Under the pieces are notes generated by a model that saw nothing but the letters and a program-made list of their open reading frames with translations, searched no databases and was not told the DNA's origin. DNA of 64,000 nt, from positions 1,098,001 to 1,162,000 of the forward strand of contig JAQFVV010000043.1 of the NCBI GenBank assembly GCA_028023455.1. Direction: 5' to 3'. Made by a program: the position numbers and the translations under genes. This document shows, piece by piece, positions 11,241-22,750 of the stretch (its first letter is position 1; each line of letters starts with the position of its first letter). The stretch comes from Epiperipatus broadwayi. Taxonomy: Eukaryota; Onychophora; Udeonychophora; Euonychophora; Peripatidae.

Positions 11241-11489
11241 TATAAGACTTGGCAATTTCTGGGATTTATGATCATTTATGTCAATAGATTCAGGATATAT
11301 TTTTCTCCACATCACATCTCTGTGTTCAGACTTGATAAACCATTCAAAGTAGACTTCCAGAGGACTTGTATTCTTCATTACTATGGTTCTTGTTGCCTCA
11401 GTATCATTGATAATGCAACCAAAATCCAGGAGCATTGTATCAAATACTAAATTGGGAAAATGAACTTCACCTCTTAAATTTATTTGATC
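11241..11489 (-). CDS. HYDIN: HYDIN exon (third of three visible)
   Basis: An 83-codon exon, phase 0 at both ends. The acceptor is TTTAAATTTGTTAG before GATCAAATA and the donor is CTTATA followed by GTAAGT. The product reads GEVHFPNLVFDTMLLDFGCI, then NDTEATRTIVMKNTSPLEVY, the MSP/ASH-type immunoglobulin fold repeated along HYDIN. HYDIN is a roughly 5000-residue protein of the C2b projection of the motile-cilium central pair. The previous exon ends KDHPHT, and the join into GEVHFPNL is as expected for HYDIN. Other ASPM/SPD-2/Hydin proteins such as CFAP47 or DLEC1 are less likely. No further downstream exon was recognised in 1-11240. Confidence 0.85.
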
Positions 11490-11619
11490 CTAACAAATTT
11501 AAAATAATTTTTATAAATTAAATGTTGAATAAAATATATTCACATATTTGTCTGTATATGCATTCTAAAATATGCATTTTGTATAATTAAACAAAACGAC
11601 TTAGAAAGATGTTTCTCTG

Positions 11620-11865
11620 AAGATTGTAACGATAGTGTTTTAGTTGTATTTATATATTGGACTATTTCCATCATCTAATATAAATATTTTTATTTAAATA
11701 TTCCAAATACATTCAACTGTTAGCAACAGCGTACAGGTAAGCTGCGTGCTATTACTAACAGTTGAATGTATTTGGAATATATATCAAGTTAAATGTTTCT
11801 AAAGACATTCCATACTTACGTTAGATGATAGAAATAGTCCAATAAATAAATACAATTTAGAAAGG
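11620..11865. repeat. Short foldback element, family F (MITE-like)
   Basis: Inverted arms of about 110 bp: TTAGTTGTATTTATATATTG, GACTATTTCCATCATCTAA and TTCCAAATACATTCAACTGT return as complements, with a short centre containing GCGTACAGGTAAGCTGCGTG. The same arm sequence heads the longer family F copies at 37.16 and 53.82 kb, so this is an internally deleted form. Confidence 0.8.
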
Positions 11866-12566
11866 TGTATAGTTTTGTATACACATATAGTGATATTTTT
11901 TTACAAATGTTTGTGTAGTGCCAAAAACATTTATTTACCTGCTGTTTTGCTCTATACTCTTTATAACAGTCTTAGGAATAACATATATAATCAAACAATT
12001 CTATTTCTTAGTGGTTCATAAGAAATTTGAGCATGGAAGACCAAAACTGAAACTGGTTCAAAAACCTTACCTTGCAGAGGTTGGTACCTTACCACTATAT
12101 TAAACTATCCATGAATACATAATGGCAATAAAAATAGTCATTGTTTAGCCCTGAGAAATTTCTGCAAAATTCAAATGAAATATTGGATATTTTTCAGACT
12201 ATAACATAACATGGAAAGCCAAAAACAATATTAACTATGGTATGATGTTTTTATATATGAATACTTAAATAAATAAAAACAATCAATTCTCAGAAGTTCA
12301 TAAGAAGATTATTTTCTATAAGTACCAGAACTGGAAGCAATCCAATGACCTTATGTTCCAAAATCTGACACTTTATTCTGACACTAAACCAAATCCTTTA
12401 TTGCTTAGGAATTTATGAGAATTTCAAGTTCCAGAAATTCCATAACTGGTATGAATCTACAAACTTTACACCCCAGAATCTAACACATTATCATTGCTCT
12501 AAATCAGAATGGTTATGAATACTTTATATGTATCCATATACACTATACAAATGTATATATTATATT

Positions 12567-12792
12567 TGTAAATACATGAAAGCAGTTAACACTTAAACAA
12601 TACCAATATCAGTAACAATCAACAATCTCATTCTGTTGTCAAGACAACCTTCTTTTAGCAATAAATCTGGAAATCCACCTATATCTATGCTCTAATAAGT
12701 TTATTGTTAAAAGAGAATTGCCTTGACAACAAATTGAGATTGTTGATTTTTATTGATATTGTTTAAGTGTTGACTGCTTTGTGTATTTACAT
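12567..12792. repeat. Imperfect palindrome, about 95-bp arms
   Basis: The left arm (GCAGTTAACACTTAAACAAT to GTTGTCAAGACAACC) is mirrored at the right (CCTTGACAACAAATTGAG to GTTTAAGTGTTGACTGC). A further single arm is at 13025-13180, and worn relatives with CTCAATCTGTTGTCATAGCA are at 23.42-23.56 and 23.74-23.82 kb. No hammerhead boxes. Confidence 0.75.
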
Positions 12793-13214
12793 TTATAAAA
12801 CCATCTAGTCTTGAGTATTATTAGCTTTATTGTCTAAATAATAGATAGTATGAGTGCAGTTTGAAAGATATAATTGAGTATTTGTTAATCCATTTTATAA
12901 CAGTTTATATTTACCTATTTAATGAGGTTTATTTAAACTTTTTTGAATTAATAATTCCAATCTCTGTAGTCAAGTGGCATTCTTTAGGGTCTATTTAAAC
13001 TTATTAGTCCATAGATAAGATGGATTTCCATCTTTTTAAAAAAATTAGATTTCCACCTTTATTGTTAAAAGGTTGCCTTGGCAACAGATTGAGATTGTTA
13101 GATTGTTACTGATATTGGTATTGTTTGAATGTTGATTGCTTTCAAGTATTTACATTTATAAATCTATCTACCATTGAGCATTATTAGTTGTATATATACA
13201 TATATAAAATTAAA

Positions 13215-14345
13215 GATTTTCACAGGTTACTTGATATAAATTAAATATTATCCAGATATTTCATTTATATATGTATAAACTTTCAAGCTGTCCACTCTAT
13301 CTTGTACAACTGATACACATGACCACATACATGTGAAAAAGATAAATGATATCCAATATATGTATTTCATGTCAAACCAGGACTCATCAGTTGACCCAGA
13401 TTACCATCTCCCATATGTATATACAATAAGTTCTCAGTTTATATTAAGATAGCAAATCTTCAAACTCTAATAAACAAGCTTCAATCTTCTCCACTGTCCA
13501 ATTCTTCAGCCATCTAGATTTTTTGAAAATCCAAGAGTGAAATATTCAAACCCTTGTTGATGCCAATATTTTTGTCATACCCATGTTGACTTTAATTCAT
13601 TCTGACCTTTCACGTATAGGACCTTAATATGTCCATTTAAATATACAGCAGAAGGATGGGCAGAATATAGGCTGAATATGTTATATTTAAATACATATAT
13701 ACAAAATACATATATTGGAAATCATTTATCTTTTTAACATGTATAAAGTTATGTGTATTGGTAGTATAAGATGGAGTGGATATGCATGGATAGCTTGAAA
13801 GTCTGAGTTCAAATCTTTCTAATTACATTAAGTTTAGAATAGGTAATAATACATGTATTTAAATATTACATATTCAACCTGCATTATTCCCATCCCTCTT
13901 CTGTATATTTAAATGGGCATATTGATGTCCTATATGTGAGGAGTCAAAATGATTTAAAGTCAACATGGGTATGACAATAATATTGAAATCAGCAAGGGTT
14001 TTGAATGTTTCATGTTGATATTTTCATTGATATGAATTGCTGAAGAGTTGGAGGGTGAAGAAAATTGAAGCTTGTCCATTAAAGTTTGAAGATTTGTTAC
14101 ATTAATATAAACTGATCACTGACTGTATATATGCATGGGAAATGGTGGCCTGGACCAGCTGATGAGTGCTGTTTCAGCATAAAATATATATATGAGAGAT
14201 CATTTATCTTATTCACATGGATGTGGTCATGTGTATCAGTTGTATAAGATGGAGTGAATAACTACAGGGAGCTTCAAATTCTGAGTTCAAGTCCTTTTAA
14301 TTAGATTAAGTTTAATATAGTTAATATACATGTATTTACATGTTT
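13215..14345. repeat. Family A repeat, large decayed inverted pair
   Basis: The left arm (about 13260-13640) carries a minus-strand module with core CUGAUGA (near 13395-13401) and the long internal segment ending GGACCTTAATATGTCCATTT. The right arm (about 13890-14340) mirrors it with a plus-strand module (near 14150-14200, GAAA changed to AAAA). A third partial copy of the outer end lies between them (13700-13830). Arms differ at many sites, so this is an old insertion. Confidence 0.65.
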
Positions 14346-16230
14346 TATATATATATATTATAACGGGACAGTCCTTTTCAGATCTTGAGGAAGTCGCATC
14401 TAACTATAATCGGACTTAGGGTCTTCTTATAGAATGCCATGGATGAAATGATGTATAATATAATTCAATCCACTCCTCTATTAGAATCCTCGTTACTCTC
14501 GGAATTCGAGCTCAGATTAGAAATCGCAATTGACTCTCTTCAGGCATTTCCACAACTATTCCATAGTAATGATAAGTTATATATAACTTCTTTATAAATA
14601 TTAAAATATTAAGTTAATTTAACATATATGCGTGAGTAAGTATTCTTATAATTATATATTTCATAAAACAACTAAATAAAATAAACAATTGAGACCTATT
14701 TAATTTTAAAATCAAGTTTAATGTATTTATTAATTAGTAATTGAAACAAAAATATTATCTCATAAACAATAAAAATATTAAAATTTATGACTATAACCTG
14801 TGCTTATATATAGAATATAATAATAAACTATTTACGTATATATAAATTCAAAATTATGTGTACAATAAGAATAATATTATATATCGTAAACCTATGTATA
14901 GTGTCATTAAAATGATCCTGTGCGTGTTACATGTTTGTACAAGATATTTATGTTAGTGATTTTTTTTTTTTAGTAATGTTCAATTGGAAAATAATAAACT
15001 TACTTCCAAATTGAAATGATTTAAAATTTTTACCTTAGTCAATCGTCGTTTTGATCAATACATATGTAAACATCAACACCTAAATTTTATTAAAATAAAT
15101 AATAATAAAAATGTTCAACTTGTTAGTTCTTTGCTTATCCTGTTAAGATCAATTTAATAAGCAAAGTAATTTTTCCAGGTAAATAATAATTATCCACAAA
15201 GGAAATAAAGTTTAAGAGTTAATAAATTATACAATGATATAGATAAAATAAAACGATCATGAATATTGAAAGATAAAGTTCATGGGTGAACATCCTTCGA
15301 AGAAGCAATCCAAATATTTATGCTGTTAGATGTTTACATAGTAAATAGTTGACACCTTCTTCAGTAAAATACTCCATTATTAAAGCAGGTTTTTATTAGA
15401 AATTATGACGATTATATTTTAGGCATTAAGTAGGCATGAATTTACATCTTTAGATTATAAACATCAGCAGAAATAATTGGCATTGATTGTCTAGCCAGAA
15501 AACATTTTCATAATTTTTAGACTTCTTAAACAGATCGCTTGAATAAACATTTCGAAGAAGTTGCGTTCTCTTAAAACTTTGACAATTTAAATGATTTTTT
15601 TTTTAGTTCTTTATAAATATTAAAAATTACTTCTTATAAAAAACATACAATAAAGTTCACAAGTAAATTAACTACTTTCTTAACTTGAAGAAAGTTTTGA
15701 AATAATGAATCTTCTTTTTTTTTAAAATGTATTTTAAATTCGAACACGTTTAAATTTAACAACGTATTTATTGCTTCGATAACTAAAAAAAATATTATTT
15801 TATAACAATTTCAGTTTGTTTTTATATTTCAGCAAAGCATATCACATAAACGCTCACGTTTTTTATTGTTTAATATATTTACAATTTGTAATGAACTCCA
15901 AACGTTTATTTCCTTTGTTACAATAATAAAATGCAAAATTGACTTAAGGTTTTGTCAATGTCAAGTTCTGATTAGTAAAAATACCATTAGTTAGAAACAT
16001 TTATTTATCTGTGCATATAAATAAATTAAAATAATTCATTTTTTTAGAATTATTCTTTTAATATTTAATTAATTTACGTATATATATAATATGATATGAA
16101 AAGCTAAGTGCATGTTATTTATATCTTTTGTTGATTTGATATAAGCACAATTAAATTCATAAACAAACAAATTATTTTAGGTGAGACTCATGCGGTACCC
16201 TCACAATATATATATGTTTACTAGGTGGAG
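14346..16230. other. AT-rich intron sequence, one unexplained frame
   Basis: Mostly low-complexity AT DNA. At 14435-14585 on the plus strand an open frame begins MDEMMYNIIQSTPLLESSLL, then SEFELRLEIAIDSLQAFPQL. It has normal amino-acid composition and local CpGs, unlike its surroundings. It may be a transposon protein scrap. I do not recognise the family. Confidence 0.35.
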
Positions 16231-16520
16231 TTACCACTAGCTCCAAACAAGCTTTAAATTATAAGTGCCAACAGAGAAAGAATTCAAAATCTCTATCGTA
16301 CTATCCTCATCTCCAGACCAATTAGTTTCGAGCTTAATGGCTCACCTCAGAGAAGAGATAGGATTTCAAAAACTAGATCTAAAACTCCAATTCAGAGCAC
16401 TAATTTAAAATGTTACTATCAGTTTGAAAACTCGAATTTTTCAGAAACATACATTTCTTCAAATCCAGTTTTACAAACCAGATAGCTATATTTCAACTTC
16501 TTATACCCATTATTCTAGAG
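16231..16520 (-). repeat. Worn repeat related to families D/E
   Basis: Starts with AACAAGCTTTAAATTATAAG, like the family C-E ends. On the minus strand it holds CUGAGGU, a 4-bp helix II GAGC/GCUC, GAAA and a GUC. Core A9 is U and helix I is poor, so the hammerhead is inactive. Confidence 0.45.
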
Positions 16521-16589
16521 AAACCCCAAACTTTTTTTTTTATAATATTTTTATTAGATACAATTCCACCACACATTACTAAAATATAT

Positions 16590-16690
16590 AATCAAAGACA
16601 TGTAAAACGGTAAATAATTCCCATCATGTGCATTTTATGCTGAACCAGTACTCATCAGGTGGCCAAGATCACAATCTCTTACACATATCT
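16590..16690 (-). repeat. Family A repeat fragment
   Basis: A diverged arm with ATAATTCCCATCATGTGCAT and a minus-strand module. CUGAUGA is intact but GAAA has become AAAA. Confidence 0.45.
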
Positions 16691-17119
16691 TCCTATTCTA
16701 AATATATTTGTTATTTCTTACTGAATAATATTTTTTCAAATTTACTCTTTTTAACACTTCAACCCTATTCTTTAAGTTATCTTTTATAATTTTCTCAAAT
16801 CCACATCTTGAAAACTAATATTTTTTTTTTTCTAATTGTTCAAACCTCTGTTACAAAAAGTTTATCTTAATTATAATTTTAATGGATGGCAGAATAACTT
16901 TTACACTTATTAAATGTTTATTACCATTTTAATGTAAGACTGTTATTATTTCCATCATTAGAGTATTAATTTCCTACATAATTAAAAGCTTTAACTGACT
17001 CTAAAACACTATGGCCGAACTTTTCCTCTCATTCTTTTATCACCTCATTTAACAATCACTATTTTAAACTTACGCATTTTTATTTTCATTCTTATATTTT
17101 TATTTCATTAACCCTACTT

Positions 17120-17275
17120 AACATACACAGAGATAAAAGACTTCATACAGTAGTGCCTCTCAGTGCAAGCCAGAGTAATCAATGGATGCAGGATGGAGAG
17201 TTTTGCCTCTGTGTAAACAGCTTGGGTAAGCATAAACAATGGTGATCATGTGATGTTTAGTGATTTATAATACCA
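17120..17275. repeat. Family B short form
   Basis: Both outer ends are joined with the hammerhead-bearing middle deleted: CAGTAGTGCCTCTCAGTGCA, CAATGGATGCAGGATGGAGA, then GTAAACAGCTTGGGTAAGCA and GGTGATCATGTGATGTTTAG. Similar end sequences close the copies at 22.1, 28.4, 29.0 and 30.9 kb. Confidence 0.7.
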
Positions 17276-17504
17276 ATCCTGCATACTTAACATGTTGTTA
17301 TGCTCAATCTCAATATCTGCAAGTGTTATTACATTTTCAGAACAACTGAAGGTGTCACAATGCAAAGTCTATTCTCAACAAAACAATTCTAATTTATAAT
17401 ATATAGGGTATATGAGCACAGACTTTCATGCGACCCACCACTCTCCACTCTATCTCATAACACTGATACACTTGAAAACATATATGTCAAAAAGATAAAT
17501 AATC

Positions 17505-17565
17505 ACCAATACACGTATTTCATGCTAGACCAGCAATCATCAATTGGTCCAGATTACCATCTCTA
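17505..17565 (-). ncRNA. Hammerhead-like motif A7, core broken
   Basis: Same module; the core reads UUGAUGA, so C3 is lost. Confidence 0.45.
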
Positions 17566-17952
17566 CACGTATATCTATAAGTGCACAGATATATATTAAG
17601 ATAGCCAATTCTCATACTTTAATGGACAGGTTTCAATCTACTCCAACTCTTCAACCATCCATCCTATTGAAAATCTGATGATGGAATGCTCAAAGACCAC
17701 CCTGAGGCTGAGATTTTTGTCACACCCATGTTGACCTAAGGTCAATATGATCCCTCATGTACAGGACATAATCCATTTAATACATATACAAGGGATGGGA
17801 GACATCTCTACTATGTAATAACTGAAACACACAGGCTTATTATATACCTGTGTCTATATATATAATATATAGGGTTTATGAGCACAGACTTTCACACAAC
17901 CACTCTATCTCATAACACTGATACTCTTGAGCACATATATGTCAAAAAGATA

Positions 17953-18008
17953 AATAACCAATATATGTATTTCATGCTAAAACAGCAATCATCAGTTGGT
18001 CCAGATTA
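17953..18008 (-). ncRNA. Hammerhead ribozyme-like motif A8
   Basis: Core CUGAUGA (17989-17995 read in reverse) and GAAA are intact. Helix III is AUA/UAU with a CA loop and A17. The inner helix I is ACCAA/UUGGU. The first helix II pair is U.U and the outer helix I stem is weak. Confidence 0.55.
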
Positions 18009-18312
18009 CCATATCTACACATATATGCTATAAGTGCTCAGAAATATATTAAGATAGCAGATGTCTGACCATCCCTTGTATATGTATTAAATGTATTATG
18101 TCCTTTACATGAGGGGTCAGATTAACCTTAGGTCAACACGGGTGTGACAAGAATATTGGCCTCAGGGTGGCCTTTGAGCATTCCATCATCTGGATTTTCA
18201 ATTGGATGGACGGTTGAAGAGTTGGAGAAAATTGAAACCTGTCTATTAACGTATGAGGATTGTCTATCTTAATACATAACTGAGCACTTATAGCATATAT
18301 GGGTAGAGATGG

Positions 18313-18369
18313 TAATCTAGACCAACTGAAGATTGCTGGTTTAGCATGAAATACGTATATTGGTGATTA
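18313..18369 (+). ncRNA. Hammerhead ribozyme-like motif A9
   Basis: Core CUGAAGA (position 7 is free in hammerheads) is at 18326-18332 and GAAA at 18348-18351. Helix III is AUA/UAU with loop CG, A17 at 18359. Helix I is ACCAA/UUGGU plus the outer stem UAAUC/GAUUA. Helix II is four pairs after a U.U mismatch. Confidence 0.6.
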
Positions 18370-18468
18370 TTTATCTTTTTGACATATATGTGTTCAAGTG
18401 TTTCAGTGTTATGAGATAGAGTGGAGAGTGGTGGGTCATGTGAAAGTCTGTGCTCATATACCCTATAT

Positions 18469-18469
<1 letters not shown>

Positions 18470-18518
<49 letters not shown>
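18470..18518. repeat. (TA)n microsatellite
   Basis: An uninterrupted TA run of about 20 units inside the right end of a family A copy. Confidence 0.9.
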
Positions 18519-18523
<5 letters not shown>

Positions 18524-18784
18524 GGTATATAATAAGCCTGTGTGCTTCAATTCTAATTTAGTAATTTTTCTAAATTCATTCTTCTCTATTTTTTAAATGA
18601 GGTGCTTTCATTTTTTTTATTTGCCTACAAATCACCTAATAGATATCTTTCCAGAATCTAGCTTCAATATCTAAATATCTGACAAAATAAAACAATTTAT
18701 TCTATCAAATATCATTTCAAAATCACTAAAACAAATATTAATTTCTTTTCTTTTTTTCCAACATATCTCTCTCAAATACTTCTC

Positions 18785-19722
18785 ATTATTATTCTGTGCA
18801 GTTTGGTGCAGTTGATAAAGCATTCGATTTGAGATGAGGAAATCACAGGATCGATTCTGGCTCTCAAACATCTTATGAAGTTTCGAGCAATAAAGCCATT
18901 AGCATTTTTTATCATCATCCTAACAGTACTTCTAATATCTCTCTCTTTTCCAAATTCAAATTGCTCTTTAGAGCTGGAGACTTGGGATGGGGAAGTCGCG
19001 GATCGATTCTGGCAATCAAACTTCTTTTGAAGTTTCAAGCAATAAAGCCATTAACATTTTTTATCACCATACTAACAGTATTTCTAATATATCTCTCTTT
19101 TCTAAATCCAAATTGCTTTTTAAAGTTGGTAGAGCATTCGATTTGGGGATCAGGAAGTTGCAGGATCGATTCTGGCACTCAAACTTCTTACAAAGTTTTA
19201 AGAAATAAAGCCATTATCATTATTTATCACCATTCTAACAGTATTTCTAGTATCTCTCCCTTTTCCAAATCCAAATTGCTCTTTAGAATTGGTAGAGTAT
19301 TCGATTTGGGATTGGAAAGTCACAGGAACAATTCTGGCACTTAAACTTATGAAGTTTCAAGCAATAAAGCCATTAGCATTTTTTATCATCATCCTAACAG
19401 TACTTCTAGTATTTCTCCCTTTTCCAAATCCAAATAGCTCTTTAGAGTTGGTGATTTTGGGATCAGGAAGTCACAGGATCCGATTCTGGCACTCAAACTT
19501 GTTATGAAGTTTTGAGCAACAAAACCATTAGCATTTTATCACCATATTTCTAGTGTCTCTCTCTTTTCCAAATCCACATTGCTCTTTAGAGCTGGTGATT
19601 TGGGATCAGGAAGTCGCAGGATCGATTCTGGCACTCAAACTTCTTATGAAGTTTCAAGCAATAAATCCATAACCAGTTTTATCACCGTCCTAGTATCTCT
19701 CCCTTTTCCAAATCCAAATTGC
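18785..19722 (+). repeat. Tandem array of six tRNA-like (SINE-type) units
   Basis: Six units of about 145-163 bp. Each has a B-box-like GGATCGATTCTGGC (near 18848, 19000, 19163, 19325, 19475, 19619) followed by GAAGTTTCAAGCAATAAAGC and TCTCTCCCTTTTCCAAATCC. Only the first keeps a full tRNA-like head (A box near TGGTGCAGTTGATAAAGC). A single dispersed copy is at 31.40-31.51 kb. The array sits 156 bp from a HYDIN exon. A tRNA-derived SINE that expanded as a satellite is the simplest reading. Overlapping frames here are chance. Confidence 0.8.
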
Positions 19723-19878
19723 TAAATTATTACAAACAAATCTATTCAATATTCATTATTGAAATAAACACTTTGGTCATATAACAGATTAAGTTTAGTA
19801 GAATAATTGACATCGAAAATTATTGCAAACATTTTTAAATTAAGAAATTATAAATTGATAGCAAATCTTTAATCTTAC

Positions 19879-20007
19879 CGTATGTGGATGGTCTTTGAAC
19901 GACACTATTAATCTTTTATCAATAGTTCTAGAAACTTTATTTTTATCATAATCAGGAAAAAACAAAATGGTGAAAGAAAGTTGTTCTTCACTGTGCAATG
20001 GTATATT
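19879..20007 (-). CDS. HYDIN: HYDIN exon (second of three visible)
   Basis: A 43-codon exon, phase 0 at both ends. The acceptor is AATTTATTTTAG before AATATACCA and the donor is CATACG followed by GTAAGA. The product reads NIPLHSEEQLSFTILFFPDY, then DKNKVSRTIDKRLIVSFKDH, ending PHT. It continues directly from the exon at 25.1 kb and into the exon at 11.4 kb in the order expected for HYDIN. It is hemmed in by the tRNA-like array on one side and a family A repeat on the other. It has no ATG and would be missed by a simple ORF scan. Confidence 0.82.
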
Positions 20008-20069
20008 CTAAAATAAATTAAATAATACATAAATCACACTATAATGAAAATGTGTCCATATGTTTACAT

Positions 20070-20425
20070 ATATATATATAAAATATAGGGATTTGAACTC
20101 AGACTTTCAAGCACCCACCAACTATCCACACTATCTCATACAACTGATACACATGACCACACACATGTAGAAAAGATAAATAATCACCAATATATGTATT
20201 TCATGCAAAACCAGCAATCATCAGTTGGCCCAGATTATCATCTCCCACACACTCACGCGCGCGCGCACACACACATATATATATATAATCAGTGCTCAGT
20301 TTATATTAAGATAGTAAATCCTCACTCTTTAATGGACAGGCGTCAATCTACTCAAATCTCCAACTCTTCAGCCATCCATATCATTGAAAATCTGATGATG
20401 GAAATCCCATAAGAATAGACAAATA
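20070..20425 (-). repeat. Family A repeat, single long arm
   Basis: Runs from GATTTGAACTCAGACTTTCA through the module to CCATATCATTGAAAATCTGA. It includes a short CA/CG-alternating run (20250-20285). The outer end shows the tRNA-like boxes best. Confidence 0.75.
20181..20237 (-). ncRNA. Hammerhead ribozyme-like motif A10
   Basis: Core CUGAUGA (20218-20224 in reverse), GAAA, helix III AUA/UAU, and helix I GCCAA/UUGGU with outer UAAUC/GAUUA are kept. Helix II has three good pairs. Confidence 0.55.
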
Positions 20426-21865
20426 TAAATAATTTTTAAACATACCAGTGATGAAATACTCTTACGATTTATTTTCATTAATACTTAAGTAAATTAGTCA
20501 AACAATTAATATCAAAAAAATTAGTATAAGCATGACATCATATCTCAAATTATATATTTATGAAAAAATGTATTGCTGGAATCTACCATTGACATTTACA
20601 AATTTAATATAAATTATGAAATCTATGTCTGCAGGCGTTTTGCATTTGGCTTATCAGTGATTAGAATATTGTCATTCAGCTGAACAATTCAGATTATAAA
20701 TAAATAATCAATCAAAACAAAATCGAAACAAACAACTATTAAAATATAGTTATTAATAGTTGTTAGTTTTGATCTTGTTTTGATGGATTATGTATTTGCG
20801 ACAACAATATGGACAAATAAATCATATAGGCTATTTGAACACTATAGTAACTCAGATTATCTTTTGATTATTACCATCATCCAGATAAAAGTAATTAGAT
20901 ACCTATTTAATAAACAATACATGGTAGATAACCAAATTAACTATAGATCAGATCTGAAAAAAATTTGTTTGAGAAATACCAGTTTATATTAATTATCAAC
21001 ATCAAGGTTTAAGTTTGAAGCGATTAACATGGACATATATGCACTTATAACTATGCCCATGAGAACATTTATTATTATCACACAACAACACATTATTAGC
21101 TACAATTCAAACAACTTTTTAAACAAGTCCTAACTTTCCTGAGTTATTAAAAAATGTCTAAAACACAAAATCGGTCTGAAATACATGTCAATGCATATAA
21201 TTCTTATGTGAAGAATAATTGACAATTATAATCAAAATGTCACATTGGAACTATTAAATCACAATGACTAAATTTAAGATCTGACTATTAACTCATTGTA
21301 AATTCAAAAATTTTGTGATCTTTAATGTTTAACAGAAATAGTGGATTTAATCAGTGAAGAATTTATTAGCTTCACACTCCCAAATCACAATGCTTTAGAT
21401 TTGCCTATATAATTAGAAAAATAGGTTGAAGATAAGAGTGGCTGCTCTTATCTTTATAAAGTTAAATCTTGGATTTAGATTTGTAGAGGACTCTCTTGTA
21501 ATAAATTAAGCATGAACTATCAGGCAATTGAGAAAAAAGATCATATTTCTCAGAGGCAAAAAGGCAATGGTTACTATGACAACTAATGCATGTTGATGAG
21601 AAGCCTATCTATATTTATTTGCCTTTAATCATACGGTAATAACATGTGATAAGAAAAATATATGGAATAGACATTAGTAACTTGTCCTTCTTTATTCCTT
21701 TAATACCTAAAAGAGGAACCGATAGTAAACTCCTTTCTGCAGACAACATGTGCACATAAAAGTCAATGTTACTTATTGTATTGATTGCACATAAATGTTA
21801 ACCTTTACATCCAGAAAATTTATGATAGTTATAAACAAAGTTTATAATGATTTTGTTTATGAACA
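20426..21865. other. AT-rich intron sequence
   Basis: No coding frame or repeat family recognised, apart from the small inverted segment AACAAACAACTATTAAAATA/TAGTTATTAATAGTTG near 20725-20765. Confidence 0.4.
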
Positions 21866-21869
21866 TTAT

Positions 21870-22135
21870 TAGAACAGGCAAAATTCTCCATACAGTAGTG
21901 CCACTCAGTGCAAGCCAGAGTAATCAATGGATGTCAGAAGGTTTGTGCATAAAATCCCTATCTAGTACCCATTCGTCCAATATCCCCAGACTAGTTTCTA
22001 GCTTGTGGTCATCAGTGAGGAGCCTTAGATATGAGAACTGTAGCTAGTGGCACTATTGGTTGGAGAATTTTGTCTGCTTAATAACAGTTATGAGCAAGCA
22101 TAAGAAATGGTGACCATGTGATGTTTACAAACATT
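21870..22135. repeat. Family B repeat
   Basis: Left arm with CAGTAGTGCCACTCAGTGCA and the hammerhead region (minus strand, near 21970-22035), then a short right arm ending GGTGACCATGTGATGTTTAC. The core CUGAUGA, GAAA and GUC are kept, but three bases of helix II are deleted. Confidence 0.7.
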
Positions 22136-22399
22136 ATTATAAATATAACGTTTCTTTTAAGCACTTTATACAGTGCAATACTTTATATACACAATTGCAA
22201 AATAGTTGATAGTTTTGACTATTCAATAGACTTATTCAAACCTCATATATTTTTTTAAAAAAAAAACTATATATGAACAATTGAAATATTTGATATTTCT
22301 ATTATATAAATAAATATCAAAATTATGATATAACTGGAAACTAAATATGCAATTTGAATTAAATTGTAAATTAACATATTAAATGAAGCTCTTATATAT

Positions 22400-22750
22400 A
22401 TATATATATCGCAAAATAAGCTCTTAACAAGCTTTGAAAATATCCTCAACCCCAGACTAGTTTCTGCTACTGGCATCATCAGTGAGGTGCCAAGATATTT
22501 AAGCATTAGATTAAAAATACCAGGACAACCCCAGCAATTTATCTAATGTATAGCTATTAAGTTATACATCCATATATCTTCCAATTCAACTATCTAACTT
22601 AAATAGCCATATGACACCAGTAGCAGAAATGGTCTGGGGTTGAGGATTTTCTCAAAGCTTGTTAAGAGCTTATTTTGTGAGCTCTATACATAACATTTGT
22701 AAACACAAGCTTCTTAAATTAGGTCATGTGACATCTAACTTGATTTTTTT
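22400..22750. repeat. Foldback repeat, family D
   Basis: Arms beginning AAGCTCTTAACAAGCTTTGA and ending TCAAAGCTTGTTAAGAGCTT are inverted around a loop near 22560. The flank AAATTAGGTCATGTGACATC recurs at 26.04 kb. The left arm holds an intact minus-strand hammerhead. The right-arm copy has lost the first core box. Confidence 0.75.
22449..22488 (-). ncRNA. Hammerhead ribozyme-like motif D1 (best in window)
   Basis: Minus-strand core CUGAUGA is at 22476-22482 and GAAA at 22461-22464. Helix II is UGC/GCA, three Watson-Crick pairs around CAGUA. Helix III is AC/GU closed by UA, then C17, giving triplet GUC (cut predicted between 22455 and 22454). Helix I pairs ACCUCA with UGGGGU, six pairs with one U.G. 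No invariant base is changed. The very short helix III matches minimal hammerheads known from PLEs and animal retrozymes. Confidence 0.75.

Larger units (their letters stand above)
17395..18545. repeat. Family A composite: nested foldback copies
   Basis: A long left arm (17400-17815) pairs with a long right arm (18070-18540). A second left-type arm (17860-18055) is nested between them. The inner segment of the long arms (GACCTAAGGTCAATATGATC and mirror) is absent from shorter copies. Each arm contains one hammerhead module. A (TA)n run at 18470-18518 lies in the right end. Confidence 0.75.

Noticed and set aside
18961-19507. Overlapping plus ORFs in the tRNA-like array
   Set aside because: The reading frames follow from the repeat unit, and the sequence is a tRNA-derived tandem repeat rather than a gene.
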